A stretch of DNA of 64,000 nucleotides from Gammaproteobacteria bacterium (GCA_021773975.1 JAJFJN010000019.1:1-64000); one strand, 5' to 3'. Positions 24,145-34,979 are shown, numbered from the stretch's first letter. Program-made: numbers and translations. The notes: generated by a model from the letters alone, not told the origin.

Positions 24145-24334
24145 GCTCGTTATCGCCCTCTATTTATGATGGGCGCATTATACCGAAGCTAGGCCAACAG
24201 TCACCGTATTGCCTGATATTTAGTCCTGGTTTGCTTATGGCGGTTTATGATCTGAATGAGGGGATAGGTCGTACGGAAGATTGTGGGAACCAGAATCCCA
24301 TATCATAGTTATGTTGGCGGTCGTGCTTCACTCG

Positions 24335-24874
24335 CTAGTGCCTATCGCTCTTATGCTCGCCTGCATGTGAGAGATAGAGCGCCAAGCCGATTAAAGCGAT
24401 TCCGCCGGCGAGGTAGAGTAGGTCGAGTGGCGTTTTAAATTCCATCGCAATGGCGTACTCGAAAAATTTAACAATCAGGATCATCAGGATGACTTTAGCC
24501 AGGCGGCTTTTGAGGTCATCCAGACTGGTGATCAGCAGAACGTTTGAGGCATTTTTAGACTCTTCAGCCTTTGCAATATCACTGATAAAGAGTTCGTATA
24601 GACCCAGGGCGAAGATCAGTAAGATAGTGGCGAGCAGGTAGCCATCGACGATCTCAACCACATGGGTGACAGTAGCCGCCCTGAGTGCATAACGCTGTTC
24701 CTGGCTGATATCTACCGAGATGTAGTCGCCCAGGTGGCTAACCATAAATACGGCATCTGCAGTGGCGATGTAAAACATGGCCATGCTGGATGCCAAACTG
24801 GCGAGCACAGCAAACAGCACGACGAAACGGCTATCCCACAGAAAAGATTCAAAATATTTCTTTAGTATATTCAT
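24335..24874 (-). CDS. YqhA-family (UPF0114) inner-membrane protein
   Basis: 179 residues with four predicted membrane helices: FVVLFAVLASLASSMAMFYI, GYLLATILLIFALGLYELFI, AKVILMILIVKFFEYAI and LLYLAGGIALIGLALYL. The mid-loop SLDDLKSRLAKVI is characteristic of UPF0114/YqhA. Function of the family is unknown. It stands alone between aroG and the aldehyde dehydrogenase gene. Confidence 0.88.
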   Translation of the reverse strand: MNILKKYFESFLWDSRFVVLFAVLASLASSMAMFYIATADAVFMVSHLGDYISVDISQEQRYALRAATVTHVVEIVDGYLLATILLIFALGLYELFISDIAKAEESKNASNVLLITSLDDLKSRLAKVILMILIVKFFEYAIAMEFKTPLDLLYLAGGIALIGLALYLSHAGEHKSDRH

Positions 24875-25058
24875 GATGTTATAGGTGGTTGATTTATTTC
24901 GTGGATTATATCTTGAATATCTGTTTGATGCGTTTATTTTAAAAGGCCTGAGTAAGAGATTAGTATTGAAATACTCAGAAGATTAGCTAGTCTGCTTGTT
25001 ACCAAATTGGTGTTAATCGGTATATTTAATCACAGGCGCTGCAATACAGGAGTTAACA

Positions 25059-26576
25059 ATGATCTATAGTAAACCAGGTTCTGACGATTCCGTTGTCTCT
25101 TTAAAGGATAAGTACGATAACTATATAGGCGGTCAATGGGTCTCTCCTGTGGAGGGAGCTTATTTTGAAAACCCTTCACCGGTAGATGGGGAGGTTTTTT
25201 GCCTGGTGGCTCGTTCCACTGCGGCTGATGTGGCGTTGGCATTAACAGCGGCGCATGAAGCTAAAGAGGCCTGGGGGAAATCATCGGTCACCCAGCGTTC
25301 AGGTATCCTGCTGAAGATTGCCGATCGTATTGAAGCCAACTGTGAGATGCTGGCAGTGGCAGAGACCTGGGATAACGGCAAGCCGGTGCGCGAGACGCTG
25401 GCAGCAGATGTGCCGCTGGCGGTGGATCATTTTCGTTACTTTGCCGGCTGTATTCGGGCGCAGGAGGGTTCTATTGGTGAGATTGATGAGACGACTGTCT
25501 CCTATCAGTTTCATGAGCCATTGGGAGTCGTCGGGCAGATCATTCCCTGGAATTTCCCGCTATTGATGGCGGCGTGGAAGCTGGCTCCCGCCTTGGCGGC
25601 TGGTAACTGTGTTGTGCTTAAACCGGCTGAACAGACACCACTCTCCATCTCGCTGTTGATGGATGTTATTGGTGATCTGCTACCGCCCGGAGTATTGAAT
25701 ATTGTGCATGGCTATGGCGAAGAGGCAGGCAAGGCGCTGGCTACCAGTGACCGTATTGCCAAGATTGCCTTCACTGGCTCCACAGCTGTGGGGCACCAGA
25801 TTATGGGGTATGCCAGTCAGAATATTATCCCGGTTACGCTCGAGCTGGGTGGCAAATCACCCAATATCTTCTTTGCAGATATATTGCAGCAATCACCTGA
25901 ATTTATTGATAAGGCGATTGAAGGGCTGGTGCTGGGCTTTTTCAATCAGGGTGAAGTTTGTACCTGCCCTTCACGTGTACTGATACAGGAGTCGATGTTT
26001 GATGAATTTATTGCCCGGGTTATTGAGCGTATAAAAATAATTAAGCAGGGTGATCCACTGGATACCGAGACGATGATTGGCGCTCAGGCATCTCAGGAGC
26101 AGCTGGATAAAATTCTTGGTTATATGCAAGTTGCTGAGCAAGAGGGGGCAGAGTGCCTGATTGGTGGGAAGCGCAACATGGCCAATGCACTGGCTGATGG
26201 TTTCTATATTGAGCCGACCCTATACAAGGGTGATAACAGCATGCGCATCTTTCAGGAGGAGATCTTTGGCCCGGTACTGGCGGTGACTACTTTTAAGGAT
26301 GAGGCTGAGGCGATTGCCATTGCCAATGACACAGAGTACGGCCTGGGTGCAGGTGTTTGGACCATGGATATGAATCGTGCCTATCGGTTGGGGCGGGCTA
26401 TTCAGGCAGGTCGGATTTGGACCAACTGTTACCATGCTTATCCTGCCCATGCTGCTTTTGGTGGTTACAAGAAATCAGGTATTGGTCGTGAGACCCACAA
26501 GATGATGCTGGATCATTATCAGCAGACCAAAAATATCCTGGTTAGTTATGGCACGCAGCCGTTGGGTTTTTTCTAA
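25059..26576 (+). CDS. NAD-dependent aldehyde dehydrogenase (AldB/ExaC-like)
   Basis: 505 residues of the ALDH superfamily. [20 protein letters not shown] near residue 160 and [11 protein letters not shown] near 240 form the cofactor site. The general base Glu is in [10 protein letters not shown] near 260, and the nucleophile in [12 protein letters not shown] near 300 has the double-cysteine CTC typical of AldB/ExaC acetaldehyde-type enzymes. CAGGAG precedes the ATG by seven bases. Likely substrates are short aliphatic aldehydes. Single gene with its own terminator. Confidence 0.93.
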   Translation: MIYSKPGSDDSVVSLKDKYDNYIGGQWVSPVEGAYFENPSPVDGEVFCLVARSTAADVALALTAAHEAKEAWGKSSVTQRSGILLKIADRIEANCEMLAVAETWDNGKPVRETLAADVPLAVDHFRYFAGCIRAQEGSIGEIDETTVSYQFHEPLGVVGQIIPWNFPLLMAAWKLAPALAAGNCVVLKPAEQTPLSISLLMDVIGDLLPPGVLNIVHGYGEEAGKALATSDRIAKIAFTGSTAVGHQIMGYASQNIIPVTLELGGKSPNIFFADILQQSPEFIDKAIEGLVLGFFNQGEVCTCPSRVLIQESMFDEFIARVIERIKIIKQGDPLDTETMIGAQASQEQLDKILGYMQVAEQEGAECLIGGKRNMANALADGFYIEPTLYKGDNSMRIFQEEIFGPVLAVTTFKDEAEAIAIANDTEYGLGAGVWTMDMNRAYRLGRAIQAGRIWTNCYHAYPAHAAFGGYKKSGIGRETHKMMLDHYQQTKNILVSYGTQPLGFF

Positions 26577-26602
26577 AAAGCGCTATTAAAACGGTTAAAA
26601 AA

Positions 26603-26636
26603 TAAAAGCTCAATGAGGTTTATTGGGCTTTTATTT
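26603..26636 (+). terminator. Rho-independent terminator after the aldehyde dehydrogenase gene
   Basis: AAAAGCTCAAT and ATTGGGCTTTT form a nine-pair stem with one G-U pair around GAGGTTT, followed by ATTTT. Confidence 0.85.
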
Positions 26637-26649
26637 TAGTGCATATCGG

Positions 26650-26826
26650 TTAGTTATTTTTCTGCCGAGCTTCAATTTGTGGTGGGCTGCCTGGTACTGT
26701 GTTAACGGTGATAATGGGGTTGCAGCATACCTGGCGATCTTCACTATATTCTTGCTCTTCAATCGAGTTATCGATGGGTAACTCGATCTGCTCTCAGCAA
26801 TAGAGGCATTGAATGGTATGACTGTC
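26650..26826 (-). pseudogene. Dead copy of the CPXCG cysteine-rich protein gene
   Basis: Reading the minus strand in one frame gives DSHTIQCLYC, stop, EQIELPIDNSIEEQEY, SEDRQVCCNPIITVNTVPGS and QIEARQKNN. This is colinear with the intact protein encoded at 27782-27973. The glycine after the second cysteine is a TGA stop, CPYC has become CLYC, one cysteine of the second pair is Arg, and no start codon remains. The intact and dead copies flank nadE on the same strand, so a duplication of this small gene occurred around nadE. Confidence 0.85.
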
Positions 26827-26837
26827 CAACGGCCATG

Positions 26838-27620
26838 CTAGCTTTTGAGGCGCTCAGGAATCATACAGACGGGAATAGGCTGCATCTTATGCTGGTTGGC
26901 ACGGTTTAGGCGTTGATAGATAGACAGTACTTCTTTTTGACGATCTTCAAGTTTTGTTTCATCACCATCGAATGTCATCGCCCACTCAAGTTCTGGGTAG
27001 CTTGCGCCAATCTGATCTTCATCGGTACGGTCGTCGTGCCAGAGGCCGTCGGTTGGTGCAGCTTGTAGGATCTCTTCGATAACCCCCAGTTCACGCCCCA
27101 GGGCATAAACCTCGGTTTTGTTTAGGTCAGCGATGGGGCTAACGTCGACACCACCGTCACCATATTTGGTATAAAAACCGATACCAAAATCCTCAACCTT
27201 GTTGCCTGTACCCAACACCAGATAACCGTGATGGGCGGCGAAATAATAGAGTGTGGTCATGCGCAGGCGCGCACGGGTGTTGACCAGTGCCATGGCATGT
27301 GACTCTTCATTCTCAGCTTTTGGAAACACATTCAGCAGGCTATCGAAGACATCTGTTAACGGCACTTCTGTTGAATCTGCATGGGGGAAGTTTTGCTTTA
27401 GGAATTCGATATGACGCTGGGCGCGAGTCACTTGATCACCATGCTGATGGATGGGCATCTCTACGCAGAGCATGGGGCGACCGGTACGTGCACCGAGTGT
27501 GGAGGTTACAGCAGAATCAATGCCGCCAGAAACACCAATAACAAAGCCCTTAGCACCTGATTTTTCAGCATAACTATTGAGCCAGTTAGTGATGTGTTCA
27601 ATGATTTTTGTAGTTTGCAT
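26838..27620 (-). CDS. nadE: NH3-dependent NAD+ synthetase
   Basis: 260 residues; makes NAD from deamido-NAD, ATP and ammonia. The P-loop IGVSGGIDSAV near residue 30 is the PPi-loop of N-type ATP pyrophosphatases. LVLGTGNKVEDFGIGFYTKY near 145 and KYGDGGVDVSPIADLNKTEV contain the substrate residues. The ATG at 27620 (GGAAGAAAG upstream) is preferred over 27671, which would add a tail without family support. There is no glutaminase domain, so it uses ammonia directly. Confidence 0.95.
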   Translation of the reverse strand: MQTTKIIEHITNWLNSYAEKSGAKGFVIGVSGGIDSAVTSTLGARTGRPMLCVEMPIHQHGDQVTRAQRHIEFLKQNFPHADSTEVPLTDVFDSLLNVFPKAENEESHAMALVNTRARLRMTTLYYFAAHHGYLVLGTGNKVEDFGIGFYTKYGDGGVDVSPIADLNKTEVYALGRELGVIEEILQAAPTDGLWHDDRTDEDQIGASYPELEWAMTFDGDETKLEDRQKEVLSIYQRLNRANQHKMQPIPVCMIPERLKS

Positions 27621-27781
27621 CTTTCTTCCCGTTTTGTGAGTTCGTACATAATTTAGCGGGAAGCATAGCATTCAAATAACGCCGGGTCAGGAGGCGCGTT
27701 TTGACTGTGGATATGAACAGCTTGTCGGCTTGGCCTGTCATTGGGATGAAGCGTGTCTGATTAACAGTCATTTTATAATTG

Positions 27782-27973
27782 TTAATCATTCTCTTGCCGC
27801 GCTTCTATGTGAGCTGAGCTACCTGGCACGGCATTAACTGTAATGCTTATTGGGTTGCAACATACCTGGCAATCTTCAGTGTACTGCTGTTCTTCAATTG
27901 AGTTCTCAATGGATAACTCAATTTGTTCTCCACAATATGGGCACTGGATATTACTGCCTTCTAATAATGTCAT
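27782..27973 (-). CDS. CPXCG-motif cysteine-rich small protein
   Basis: 63 residues. IQCPYCGEQIEL near residue 10 and EDCQVCCNPI near 35 provide two cysteine pairs, a mini zinc-ribbon; the family is named for the CPXCG motif and is widespread in proteobacteria with no known function. GGAG precedes the ATG. The gene lies about 160 bp upstream of nadE on the same strand, and a dead copy lies downstream of nadE. Confidence 0.85.
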   Translation of the reverse strand: MTLLEGSNIQCPYCGEQIELSIENSIEEQQYTEDCQVCCNPISITVNAVPGSSAHIEARQEND

Positions 27974-28062
27974 GTCATGACTCCAAAAATTATTAGTGTA
28001 ATGCAGGGAGTATAGATTAGTGGGGTTGTTACTTTTTAGTATCTATTTCCGCTATTTTGATA

Positions 28063-28105
28063 GGGGATTCGATGAGATGATTTCTTCATCAAATCCCCCG
28101 TTTTT
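28063..28105 (+). terminator. Strong hairpin with T-run between the chemoreceptor and CPXCG genes
   Basis: GGGGATT plus GATGA pair with TCATC plus AATCCCC; the plus-strand side continues CGTTTTTATT. The stem also follows the chemoreceptor stop on the minus strand, but its T-run is oriented to plus, so its direction of action is uncertain. Confidence 0.65.
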
Positions 28106-28132
28106 ATTACTGCAAATGCAGAAACAAGCTGA

Positions 28133-30049
28133 TTAATTTACCTTGCATTCAACGGCATCAAGTAGATTAATGATTTGTGCAGATAGAGCAGGTACTTTTT
28201 TATAGGCAGACTCAGCCTCCCGTATATTCCCTGCCTCCTTGGAATTAATAACATTTTTGATTAGCTTGTGCAGCTTCTCATGCGGCGCTTCCAATGCCTT
28301 CATTTCAGGTATATGTCCAAATTTGGATAATCCCTCGCTGTAATACCACTTACCAAGCATACAGTGCTTATGAGAAACGGCCTCATCCAGAGTCAAAGAT
28401 CTTTCCCCGTCGAGGTAGCTGCGTAGGCGAGCCTTCCATGCAAAATGTGCAGCTTTGGCTTTTGAGAGATCGAGAGATTTATTATCTGAATCACCTAAAT
28501 TGAATTGATTGATGAGTGATTGAAGCCCCATTGCCAGGTCAGCCAGGTTTGAACTGGTGGTTGTTGTTTGACGGGCTGCATCGGCTGTTTCGTTTGATAT
28601 TTGGGTAATGTTAACTACGTTACGACTGATCTCTTCTGCTACGGCTGTTTGTTCCCCAGCAGCATTGGCAATTTGTAGGTTCATATTATTGATGGCTGTT
28701 ACTGCCTGAGTGATAGCATCCAGTGATTGGCCAGCTGCCTCAGCTTGTCCTACGCTAATATTGGCCTGATTCTGCCCTACCTCCATGGCTTTGACGGCGG
28801 TATGGGCACCGTTTTGTAGGCGTTCAATAATGGTTTGTATCTCCTTGGTTGCATCTTGGCTACGCTGAGCCAATTGGCGTACCTCATCAGCAACAACAGC
28901 AAATCCACGTCCAGATTCACCTGCTCGGGCGGCTTCAATGGCGGCATTAAGGGCTAACAGATTGGTCTGCTCCGCAATGCCTTGGATAACGGTTAGTACA
29001 GTGCCAATATTTTCACTCTCTTTCTCTAACGTGTGGATGGCATTGGATGTGTTTCCAACCTCTTGAGCCAATGTCTTGATACCATTAACAGCATCACCGA
29101 CGATATTTCGTCCTTTAGCTGCCTCCTCATCAGCTACCTTAGAAGCGTCGGCTGCCTCACTAGCATGCCGAGCCACCTCCTGAGCCGTGGCTGCCATCTC
29201 ATTTATAGCAGTGGCAACCTGGTCGCTCTCTGAGTGCTGCCGCATAACACCGTCAGTTGTTTGCTCAGTAGCGACGGATAGTTGGTCTGCAGCAACACTT
29301 ACATTGGTGGATGACTGTAGTACTTTTTCTAAGGTAGATTGAAATGCACCTACCATTTCATTAAAGCTTCTTCCCATGATTGCAATTTCATCTTTGCCTT
29401 CTGCTGGAAATCGAAGACTAAGATTTTTGCTATCACGAGCCTGAGACATCAGCTGTGCAAGTGCAGTAATGGGGAGGCTGATGTTTCGCCCAAGTATGAT
29501 GGATGCAATCAATGTGATTATAATGACAATCACGGAAATAATGAGGGAGACCATGGATAGCCACTGAGATTGTGCTTCAATCTTGGCGCTGAGCAGTTGG
29601 CCTGCTTCATTAAGAATGCCTTCTACTACATCTACTGATTGACGCATCTCTCCCATATGCCCATCTTTTGGGGTTAATCCAATTTTATTTTGGTAGGTTA
29701 CTAAGGAGTCAAAGTGTGATTTGTATGCGTCAAGCGCCAGGGTAAGCTGATTTGCCCATGTGGCACTCACCTTAAGATCTTCTAATTTGATTTTAAGATT
29801 GCTGACTTGTTGCTGTAGTGCAGTAAAATTGTCTGCAAAGTCTTGGGCATACTTTGGGTTCTTTCTGGTAAAAAAGTCCTTTTCATTACGCCGTAAGGTG
29901 AGTATGCCAATGCTCATCTGGCTGATAAGGAGATGCCCCTCATCTGAGCTTCTAATAGCCCCCGTGCTGTAGTGCTGAAAGAGTGTCATTGAGATGATGG
30001 CAACAGCAATCAGGCCGCCAAGAAGATTAAGTTTGGTTTTGATGGACAT
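28133..30049 (-). CDS. Methyl-accepting chemotaxis protein with C-terminal CZB zinc-binding domain
   Basis: 638 residues. Two membrane helices bound a periplasmic helical-bundle sensor (TM1 about 8-27, TM2 about 165-190). HAMP follows at about 190-245, then the signalling hairpin with [19 protein letters not shown] near 385. After residue 530 a chemoreceptor zinc-binding (CZB) domain follows: [30 protein letters not shown] and APHEKLHKL give the His/Cys ligands. CZB domains sense zinc and in some receptors oxidants. Monocistronic, full length, probably active. The ligand of the sensor part is unknown. Confidence 0.93.
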   Translation of the reverse strand: MSIKTKLNLLGGLIAVAIISMTLFQHYSTGAIRSSDEGHLLISQMSIGILTLRRNEKDFFTRKNPKYAQDFADNFTALQQQVSNLKIKLEDLKVSATWANQLTLALDAYKSHFDSLVTYQNKIGLTPKDGHMGEMRQSVDVVEGILNEAGQLLSAKIEAQSQWLSMVSLIISVIVIIITLIASIILGRNISLPITALAQLMSQARDSKNLSLRFPAEGKDEIAIMGRSFNEMVGAFQSTLEKVLQSSTNVSVAADQLSVATEQTTDGVMRQHSESDQVATAINEMAATAQEVARHASEAADASKVADEEAAKGRNIVGDAVNGIKTLAQEVGNTSNAIHTLEKESENIGTVLTVIQGIAEQTNLLALNAAIEAARAGESGRGFAVVADEVRQLAQRSQDATKEIQTIIERLQNGAHTAVKAMEVGQNQANISVGQAEAAGQSLDAITQAVTAINNMNLQIANAAGEQTAVAEEISRNVVNITQISNETADAARQTTTTSSNLADLAMGLQSLINQFNLGDSDNKSLDLSKAKAAHFAWKARLRSYLDGERSLTLDEAVSHKHCMLGKWYYSEGLSKFGHIPEMKALEAPHEKLHKLIKNVINSKEAGNIREAESAYKKVPALSAQIINLLDAVECKVN

Positions 30050-30280
30050 ACATGCCTCAGCGGTTAGGAGTATAAAACAGCCCTTTCTGAATGGCAGAAT
30101 CTTTAACTCGTTGCTATTAACCTGTTTTTATAGCGTGTTTATATATGTGCTACATATGATGTATCGACTGTATATAGTGATACTTAATAGTCTATTTCTA
30201 TTTTTTAGAAAGCAATTTTGTAATCTTCAAATTACAGCTTTAACTAAGGTGAGGTGGTATTTGGTTGGCTGTTGCAGGTG

Positions 30281-31039
30281 TTAATCACGAGTAGTGATTT
30301 GATACCAGAATTTCCCTACATATTCATGTATTGCCCAGGAGCTGGATAAAAAGGCACTAGTATGAGGTAGCCAATCTTGAAACTCTCTTTCACTCTCTTT
30401 GTATTGAAATGAGGTAGGTGCTGGATGTGCATTAACCCCTGCTTCTTTCATTACATACATGGCGCGAGGCATGTGCCAGGCATGGGTTACCAGGAGGATT
30501 TTGCTGAACCCCAGTTTATCTAATACCCGCTTGGTTAGGTTTGCATTTTCACGAGTGGTACGGCTGGCATCTTCAATTGCGGCAACCTTTACGTTGAATT
30601 CATTTTTTAGTATATCGCGCGCTAGCTGAGCCTCTGGTGTGCCTTCAGTTATGACAACGCCACCACTGGGAATAATGGGTAGAGCGGTACGGTGTGATAG
30701 CCAGGCTGCATAACGTAATCGCTCTAGATTCAGGGCGCTGACAGTATCGCCACCATACTCAGGTGCATCTAGATAACGACCAGCACCGAGTACAACAATA
30801 GCCTGTGCGTTGAGGGTTTTTGCTTCCATTGTTGAGAGTGCAGGATAGATTTCCAGCCCTGACATGAGTAGACCAGAGATGACTGATGTGCTCAGCAGAT
30901 AGAAACCCAATAGGCTTAGAAAGGTAAGAACCTTGCCCAGTAACCTGTGGATTAGCACAAGCCCCAGTAGCCCCAGTAGAATGAGGCTACCTGGTGGGAG
31001 GAGTAGGTTTTCAATTATGTGTCTAAGTTCTAAACTCAT
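30281..31039 (-). CDS. YdcF/ElyC-family DUF218 membrane protein
   Basis: 252 residues. Two N-terminal membrane helices ([34 protein letters not shown]) precede a DUF218 domain starting [10 protein letters not shown] near residue 80 and containing [10 protein letters not shown] near 155. ElyC-type proteins are needed for envelope integrity and peptidoglycan or undecaprenyl-lipid metabolism. It overlaps lipA by four bases and is last in the dacA-dat-lipB-lipA operon, which matches an envelope task. Confidence 0.85.
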   Translation of the reverse strand: MSLELRHIIENLLLPPGSLILLGLLGLVLIHRLLGKVLTFLSLLGFYLLSTSVISGLLMSGLEIYPALSTMEAKTLNAQAIVVLGAGRYLDAPEYGGDTVSALNLERLRYAAWLSHRTALPIIPSGGVVITEGTPEAQLARDILKNEFNVKVAAIEDASRTTRENANLTKRVLDKLGFSKILLVTHAWHMPRAMYVMKEAGVNAHPAPTSFQYKESEREFQDWLPHTSAFLSSSWAIHEYVGKFWYQITTRD

Positions 31040-32007
31040 GTCAGTAGAGGTGAGGCTTGTTGATCAGCATGGTAGGAGGAGCGCACCAGTGGCCCGCTGG
31101 CTACGTTGGTAAATCCCATCTTTTCACCCAGTTGGCGTAAGGTTTCAAACTCTTGTGGGGTGACGTATCGTTCAACGGGTAGATGAGCGAGGCTGGGTTG
31201 GAGATATTGGCCCAGAGTGAGCATGTCACACTGCTGCTGGCGCAGGTCATGCATTACCGCTTCGACTTCATCCAGCGTTTCGCCTATCCCCAACATGAGT
31301 CCGGATTTTGTGGGGATGCTGGGTTGCAATCTTTTGTAATGGGAAAGCAATTCTAATGAAATATTGTAGTCTGCCCCTGGTCGAACGGTGGGATAGAGTC
31401 TGGGTACAGTTTCAAGATTATGATTGAAGATATCGGGTGGCGCTTGATTGAGTGCGGTGAGCGCCTCCTCTTGCCGTCCACGAAAATCGGGCACTAGGAT
31501 TTCAATCTGTAGTGTCCGGTTGAGTTGACGCAGTGCTTGGATGCAGTGTGCAAAGTGCAGGCCACCGCCATCACGTAGGTCATCTCGATTTACGGAGGTG
31601 ATAACCACATATTTCAACTCCATCAGCTCAACGGCTTCGGCCAGCTGTTGAGGTTCACTCTCATCCAGTCTGTTGGGCCTGCCGTGGGCGACATCACAAA
31701 AGGGGCAGCGTCGGGTGCAGATGTCACCCATCACAATAAAGGTGGCGGTGCCGTGATTGAAGCATTCGCCCAGATTGGGACAGGCGGCCTCTTCGCATAC
31801 TGAGCTGAGTTTATGTTCACGCAGAATACGTTTGATGCGCGTCACTCCAGCACCACTGGGGGATTTAATGCGAATCCAACTGGGTTTGCGCAGTGGCTTT
31901 TTGCTGAGATTGACCTCTACACTATTGTGCTTCAGTTTGTCTTGGCTGCGCTGATGGCTCTCTGGACTGGTGCGTGAGGGGGCTTTGTAGGTTTTATCTT
32001 TGCTCAT
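31036..32007 (-). CDS. lipA: Lipoyl synthase
   Basis: Radical SAM enzyme that inserts two sulfurs at C6 and C8 of protein-bound octanoyl chains. The radical SAM cluster motif is [10 protein letters not shown] near residue 98; the auxiliary cluster motif is [12 protein letters not shown] near 71-82. The C-terminal region ends RSSYHADQQ, with the Arg-Ser-Ser ligand typical of LipA. It overlaps lipB by four bases, giving the lipB-lipA pair that makes lipoate for pyruvate and 2-oxoglutarate dehydrogenases. Confidence 0.98.
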   Translation of the reverse strand: MSKDKTYKAPSRTSPESHQRSQDKLKHNSVEVNLSKKPLRKPSWIRIKSPSGAGVTRIKRILREHKLSSVCEEAACPNLGECFNHGTATFIVMGDICTRRCPFCDVAHGRPNRLDESEPQQLAEAVELMELKYVVITSVNRDDLRDGGGLHFAHCIQALRQLNRTLQIEILVPDFRGRQEEALTALNQAPPDIFNHNLETVPRLYPTVRPGADYNISLELLSHYKRLQPSIPTKSGLMLGIGETLDEVEAVMHDLRQQQCDMLTLGQYLQPSLAHLPVERYVTPQEFETLRQLGEKMGFTNVASGPLVRSSYHADQQASPLLT

Positions 32008-32633
32008 GGAGTCAGAGTGTAATTGAGTTGGTCGGCTAGGTGGAGCGAAAGATCAGTCTCGATTTGTTTTAGATTTGTCGGCCCGCCTAGTTCTGCCAGT
32101 TGGGTGGTTTTCAGGCCGGGGTAACCGCAGGGATTAATACGGCTAAATGGCTCTAAATCCATCTCTACATTTAGACTGAGCCCGTGAAAGGTGCAGCCAC
32201 GACGTACTCGTAGACCCAGCGCAGCGATTTTTTTCTCATTCACGTAAACACCCGGTGCGCCCGGCTTGATATTGGCGTTAATTGAATAGCTATCCAGCAA
32301 GCTGATGATGGCTTGCTCGATATGGCTTACCAGTGCTTTGATACCTAATTTCTTTCTGTGCAGATCCAGCAGCAGGTAGGCCATCAGTTGCCCTGGGCCG
32401 TGGTAGGTGACCTGTCCGCCCCGGTCGACCTGTATTATGGGGATGTCGCCTGGTGCCAGGAGGTGTTCGGTTTTTGCAGCGCGACCCAGAGTAAATATAG
32501 GCGGATGCTCCAGTAGCCAGAGTTGGTCTTGGCTGTCCGCTGTTCGCTGGTCTGTATAGCACTGCATTCTGCGCCAAGTGGGTTCATAGTCGCACAGACC
32601 AAGGTGCTGAACATGCAACTGAGGCTTGCTCAC
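32004..32633 (-). CDS. lipB: Octanoyl-(acyl carrier protein):protein N-octanoyltransferase
   Basis: 209 residues. [20 protein letters not shown] near residue 70 is the LipB signature. [19 protein letters not shown] near 130 contains the invariant catalytic-area Lys, and [11 protein letters not shown] near 170 the catalytic Cys. It moves octanoyl groups from ACP to lipoyl domains. Overlaps DUF493 upstream and lipA downstream by four bases each. Confidence 0.97.
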   Translation of the reverse strand: MSKPQLHVQHLGLCDYEPTWRRMQCYTDQRTADSQDQLWLLEHPPIFTLGRAAKTEHLLAPGDIPIIQVDRGGQVTYHGPGQLMAYLLLDLHRKKLGIKALVSHIEQAIISLLDSYSINANIKPGAPGVYVNEKKIAALGLRVRRGCTFHGLSLNVEMDLEPFSRINPCGYPGLKTTQLAELGGPTNLKQIETDLSLHLADQLNYTLTP

Positions 32634-32902
32634 AGACTCATCAGCACATCTTTGTGGTCGGTTAAGCCTTGGTAGATGGCATCAAGCTGTTTCTTGCTGG
32701 TGGCTTGAATGGTGACGGTGATGGAGGTGTACTTACCGCTTTTGCTGGGACGGGATGAGAGACAGCCTTCAGTCATGTCAGGGGCGTGACGGCGAACAAC
32801 CTCGACGACCGCTATGTCAAACTCAGGTGAGGTGAATCCCATGGCCTTGACAGAAAACTCACAGGGAAACTCAAGTAGCGTCTCTTCAGAATTTTGACTC
32901 AT
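32630..32902 (-). CDS. ybeD: DUF493 (YbeD-like) protein
   Basis: 90 residues, beginning [20 protein letters not shown] and containing [18 protein letters not shown], the ACT-like ferredoxin fold of the YbeD/DUF493 family. The ATG at 32902 overlaps the dat stop as ATGA; the longer frame to 32950 is rejected. In gammaproteobacteria it stands between dacA and lipB, as here. It is thought to be an allosteric-type regulator of unknown partner. Confidence 0.92.
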   Translation of the reverse strand: MSQNSEETLLEFPCEFSVKAMGFTSPEFDIAVVEVVRRHAPDMTEGCLSSRPSKSGKYTSITVTIQATSKKQLDAIYQGLTDHKDVLMSL

Positions 32903-33753
32903 CTCAACTCTTCTTTGTAGGCTTGGAAGTGGTTGAACATCTTCTGCCATAATTCACCAGGCTTGCCGTTATTTATTGGGCGATCGTCCAAGTGAGTGAC
33001 GGGCATGATTTCACGGGTGGAGCTGGTGAGCCAAACCTCATCTGCACTGTCTAATTGTTCTCTCGTGATAGAGGCCTCGCAGTAGGGAATATCTTTTTCT
33101 GCAGCTAGCTCCAATACCAGATCCCGCGTCACTCCAGGGAGTAGATGTTCACCTTTGGGAGGGGTAATGATCTGGCCATCATCGACGATGAATAGATTGC
33201 TGGCTGCGCCCTCCATTGCTAAACCATCACGTATCAGAATGGCTTCCATAGCACCACGCTCTTTTGCCTCTTGCCGTAGCATTACATTAGGTAGCAGTGT
33301 TGTGGCTTTGATATTGCAGAAGCGCCAGCGGATATCGTCCAGAGTGATGGCAGCGATGCCTTTTTTGTAGCACTGTGGATCAATGGAAGGAAAGGGAGTA
33401 GTGAGAGCAAATAGCGTGGGTGTTAGCCCTTCCGGAATAGTGTGATCCCGATCGGGTGCAACCCCACGGGAGACCTGTAGATAGACGCTTTGATCTTCGC
33501 CTGCGTATTGGAGAACCAGCGTTGCCAGAAGATTTTCCCACTCCTCGTGTGACAATGGGTTCTTCATATGAATAGCATGTAGGCTGTTTTCAAGTCGGTG
33601 CAGATGATGCTGCAACCGGAATAGTCGGCCGCCATAGGCCGGTATCACTTCATAGATGCTATCGCCAAAAAGGAATCCGCGATCCATAACTGAGATGCGG
33701 GCTTCGGCGAGTGGGATAAATTCACCATTTAAGTAGACTTTTGTATTGTTCAT
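32899..33753 (-). CDS. dat: D-amino acid aminotransferase
   Basis: 284 residues of PLP fold class IV. FLFGDSIYEVIP near residue 28, the PLP lysine in CNIKATTLLPNVM near 148, and EGAASNLFIVD near 183 are typical of D-alanine transaminase/branched-chain aminotransferase relatives. It converts D-alanine and 2-oxoglutarate to pyruvate and D-glutamate. It starts at the TAATG overlap with dacA, so D-alanine released by the carboxypeptidase may feed it; this coupling is an inference from operon structure. Confidence 0.92.
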   Translation of the reverse strand: MNNTKVYLNGEFIPLAEARISVMDRGFLFGDSIYEVIPAYGGRLFRLQHHLHRLENSLHAIHMKNPLSHEEWENLLATLVLQYAGEDQSVYLQVSRGVAPDRDHTIPEGLTPTLFALTTPFPSIDPQCYKKGIAAITLDDIRWRFCNIKATTLLPNVMLRQEAKERGAMEAILIRDGLAMEGAASNLFIVDDGQIITPPKGEHLLPGVTRDLVLELAAEKDIPYCEASITREQLDSADEVWLTSSTREIMPVTHLDDRPINNGKPGELWQKMFNHFQAYKEELR

Positions 33754-34898
33754 TATTCAAACCACAGCAGGGCGCTGTCCTTGGTATTTTGCCAGAGGCT
33801 GCCTGAGTTGATTTGTTCTAAGGCGACCAAAGGCACTTCTGTTAAGAGTTTGCCATGCAGGCTGACAGTGAGGCTGCCAATAACCTGGCCTTTTGCTACA
33901 GGTGCAATAATCTGGGTTTTAATGTCCATTTTAGCTTCCAGTTTTTTATATTGTCGCCGGGGAATGGTTAAGACTAAATCTTCTTCCAGCCCGAGTACCA
34001 GCTGTTGTTTGGCCCCCTTCCAAACCTTGACCTCTTTTAGCGTAGCGCCTGCTTCGTAGAGGTGATGGGTTTCAAAGAACCGGAAGCCATAGTTCAGTAA
34101 GGTTTGGGTCTCTTTGGCTCTCGCTTCTTCACTTATAGTGCCCATTACAATGGCAATGAGGCGCATATCCTTACGTTTTGCAGAGGCGACCAGGCAGTAA
34201 CCAGCTGCTTCGGTGTGGCCTGTTTTCATGCCATCTACAGACTCATCCCTCCATAGTAGTTTGTTGCGGTTGTGTTGTTTGATGTTGTTAAAGAGCATCG
34301 ATTTTTGTGCGTACCATTCGTAAAATTTAGGAAATTCTCTGATGGTAGCGGCGGCAACCTTGGCAATGTCATGTGGGGTGGTGTAGTGGTCGGGGTCTGG
34401 CAGACCCGTGCTGTTAACAAAGTGGGTGTTATCCATCCCCAAGCGAGCGGCATGGGTATTCATTAGTGCAGCAAAGGTTGCTTCATTACCTGCAACATGC
34501 TCTGCAAGGGCAACGCTGGCATCGTTGCCGGATTGGATAATCATCCCTTTAAGCAGTAGCTCCAGCGGTATTTTTTTGTTGACCTCAACAAACATGCGGG
34601 AACCGGGTGTGCGCCAGGCCTTCTTGCTGATTAGTACCTCATCATCCAGTTTGATGTTGCCCTCTTTTATCTCCCGAAAGACGGCGTAGGCTGTCATGAT
34701 TTTGGTAATGCTGGCAGGCTCTAGACGTTGGTCAGCCTCGTTTTCAGCCAGTATGGCATTGCTTTCAAAATCAATCAGCAGATGACCTGTGGCTGCAACC
34801 TTGGGTGGCGCAGGGATGGGCGCTACAGCATGTGCAAGGCTGAGAGGGATCATGAGCAGAAGAAACTGGGTAAATATCCGAAAGCGGAGAGAAGACAC
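33753..34898 (-). CDS. dacA: D-alanyl-D-alanine carboxypeptidase (PBP5/6 class)
   Basis: 381 residues. The GTG start is followed by a signal peptide ending AHAVA. Active-site motifs are EPASITKIMTAY (SxxK, near residue 62), QSGNDASVA (SxN, near 122) and VDGMKTGHTEAAG (KTG, near 225). The C-terminal beta-rich domain and end TKDSALLWFE fit the membrane-anchoring amphipathic tail. It trims terminal D-Ala from peptidoglycan stem peptides in the periplasm. It lies between rlpA and dat as in other gammaproteobacteria. Confidence 0.95.
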   Translation of the reverse strand: MSSLRFRIFTQFLLLMIPLSLAHAVAPIPAPPKVAATGHLLIDFESNAILAENEADQRLEPASITKIMTAYAVFREIKEGNIKLDDEVLISKKAWRTPGSRMFVEVNKKIPLELLLKGMIIQSGNDASVALAEHVAGNEATFAALMNTHAARLGMDNTHFVNSTGLPDPDHYTTPHDIAKVAAATIREFPKFYEWYAQKSMLFNNIKQHNRNKLLWRDESVDGMKTGHTEAAGYCLVASAKRKDMRLIAIVMGTISEEARAKETQTLLNYGFRFFETHHLYEAGATLKEVKVWKGAKQQLVLGLEEDLVLTIPRRQYKKLEAKMDIKTQIIAPVAKGQVIGSLTVSLHGKLLTEVPLVALEQINSGSLWQNTKDSALLWFE

Positions 34899-34979
34899 AG
34901 GTGGCTTGTTCCTTTGGTTTAGTGGTCGTTGATATTAGAGATAATTAAGGGTTTTTAAGGTGCAGCAGTTATTTTAACC

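Noticed and set aside
23521-24192. Long plus-strand frame opposite the DAHP synthase gene
   Set aside because: It mirrors a clear aroG-type gene on the other strand and has no family features.
24262-24301. GTGGGAACCAGAATCCCA, resembling the segment at 5866-5875
   Set aside because: Too short and without the REP arm; could be an old trace but cannot be supported.
26770-26800. TGA after CLYC in the second CPXCG copy, as a possible selenocysteine codon
   Set aside because: The intact paralogue has glycine there, a further cysteine is mutated and the start codon is lost; decay explains it better.
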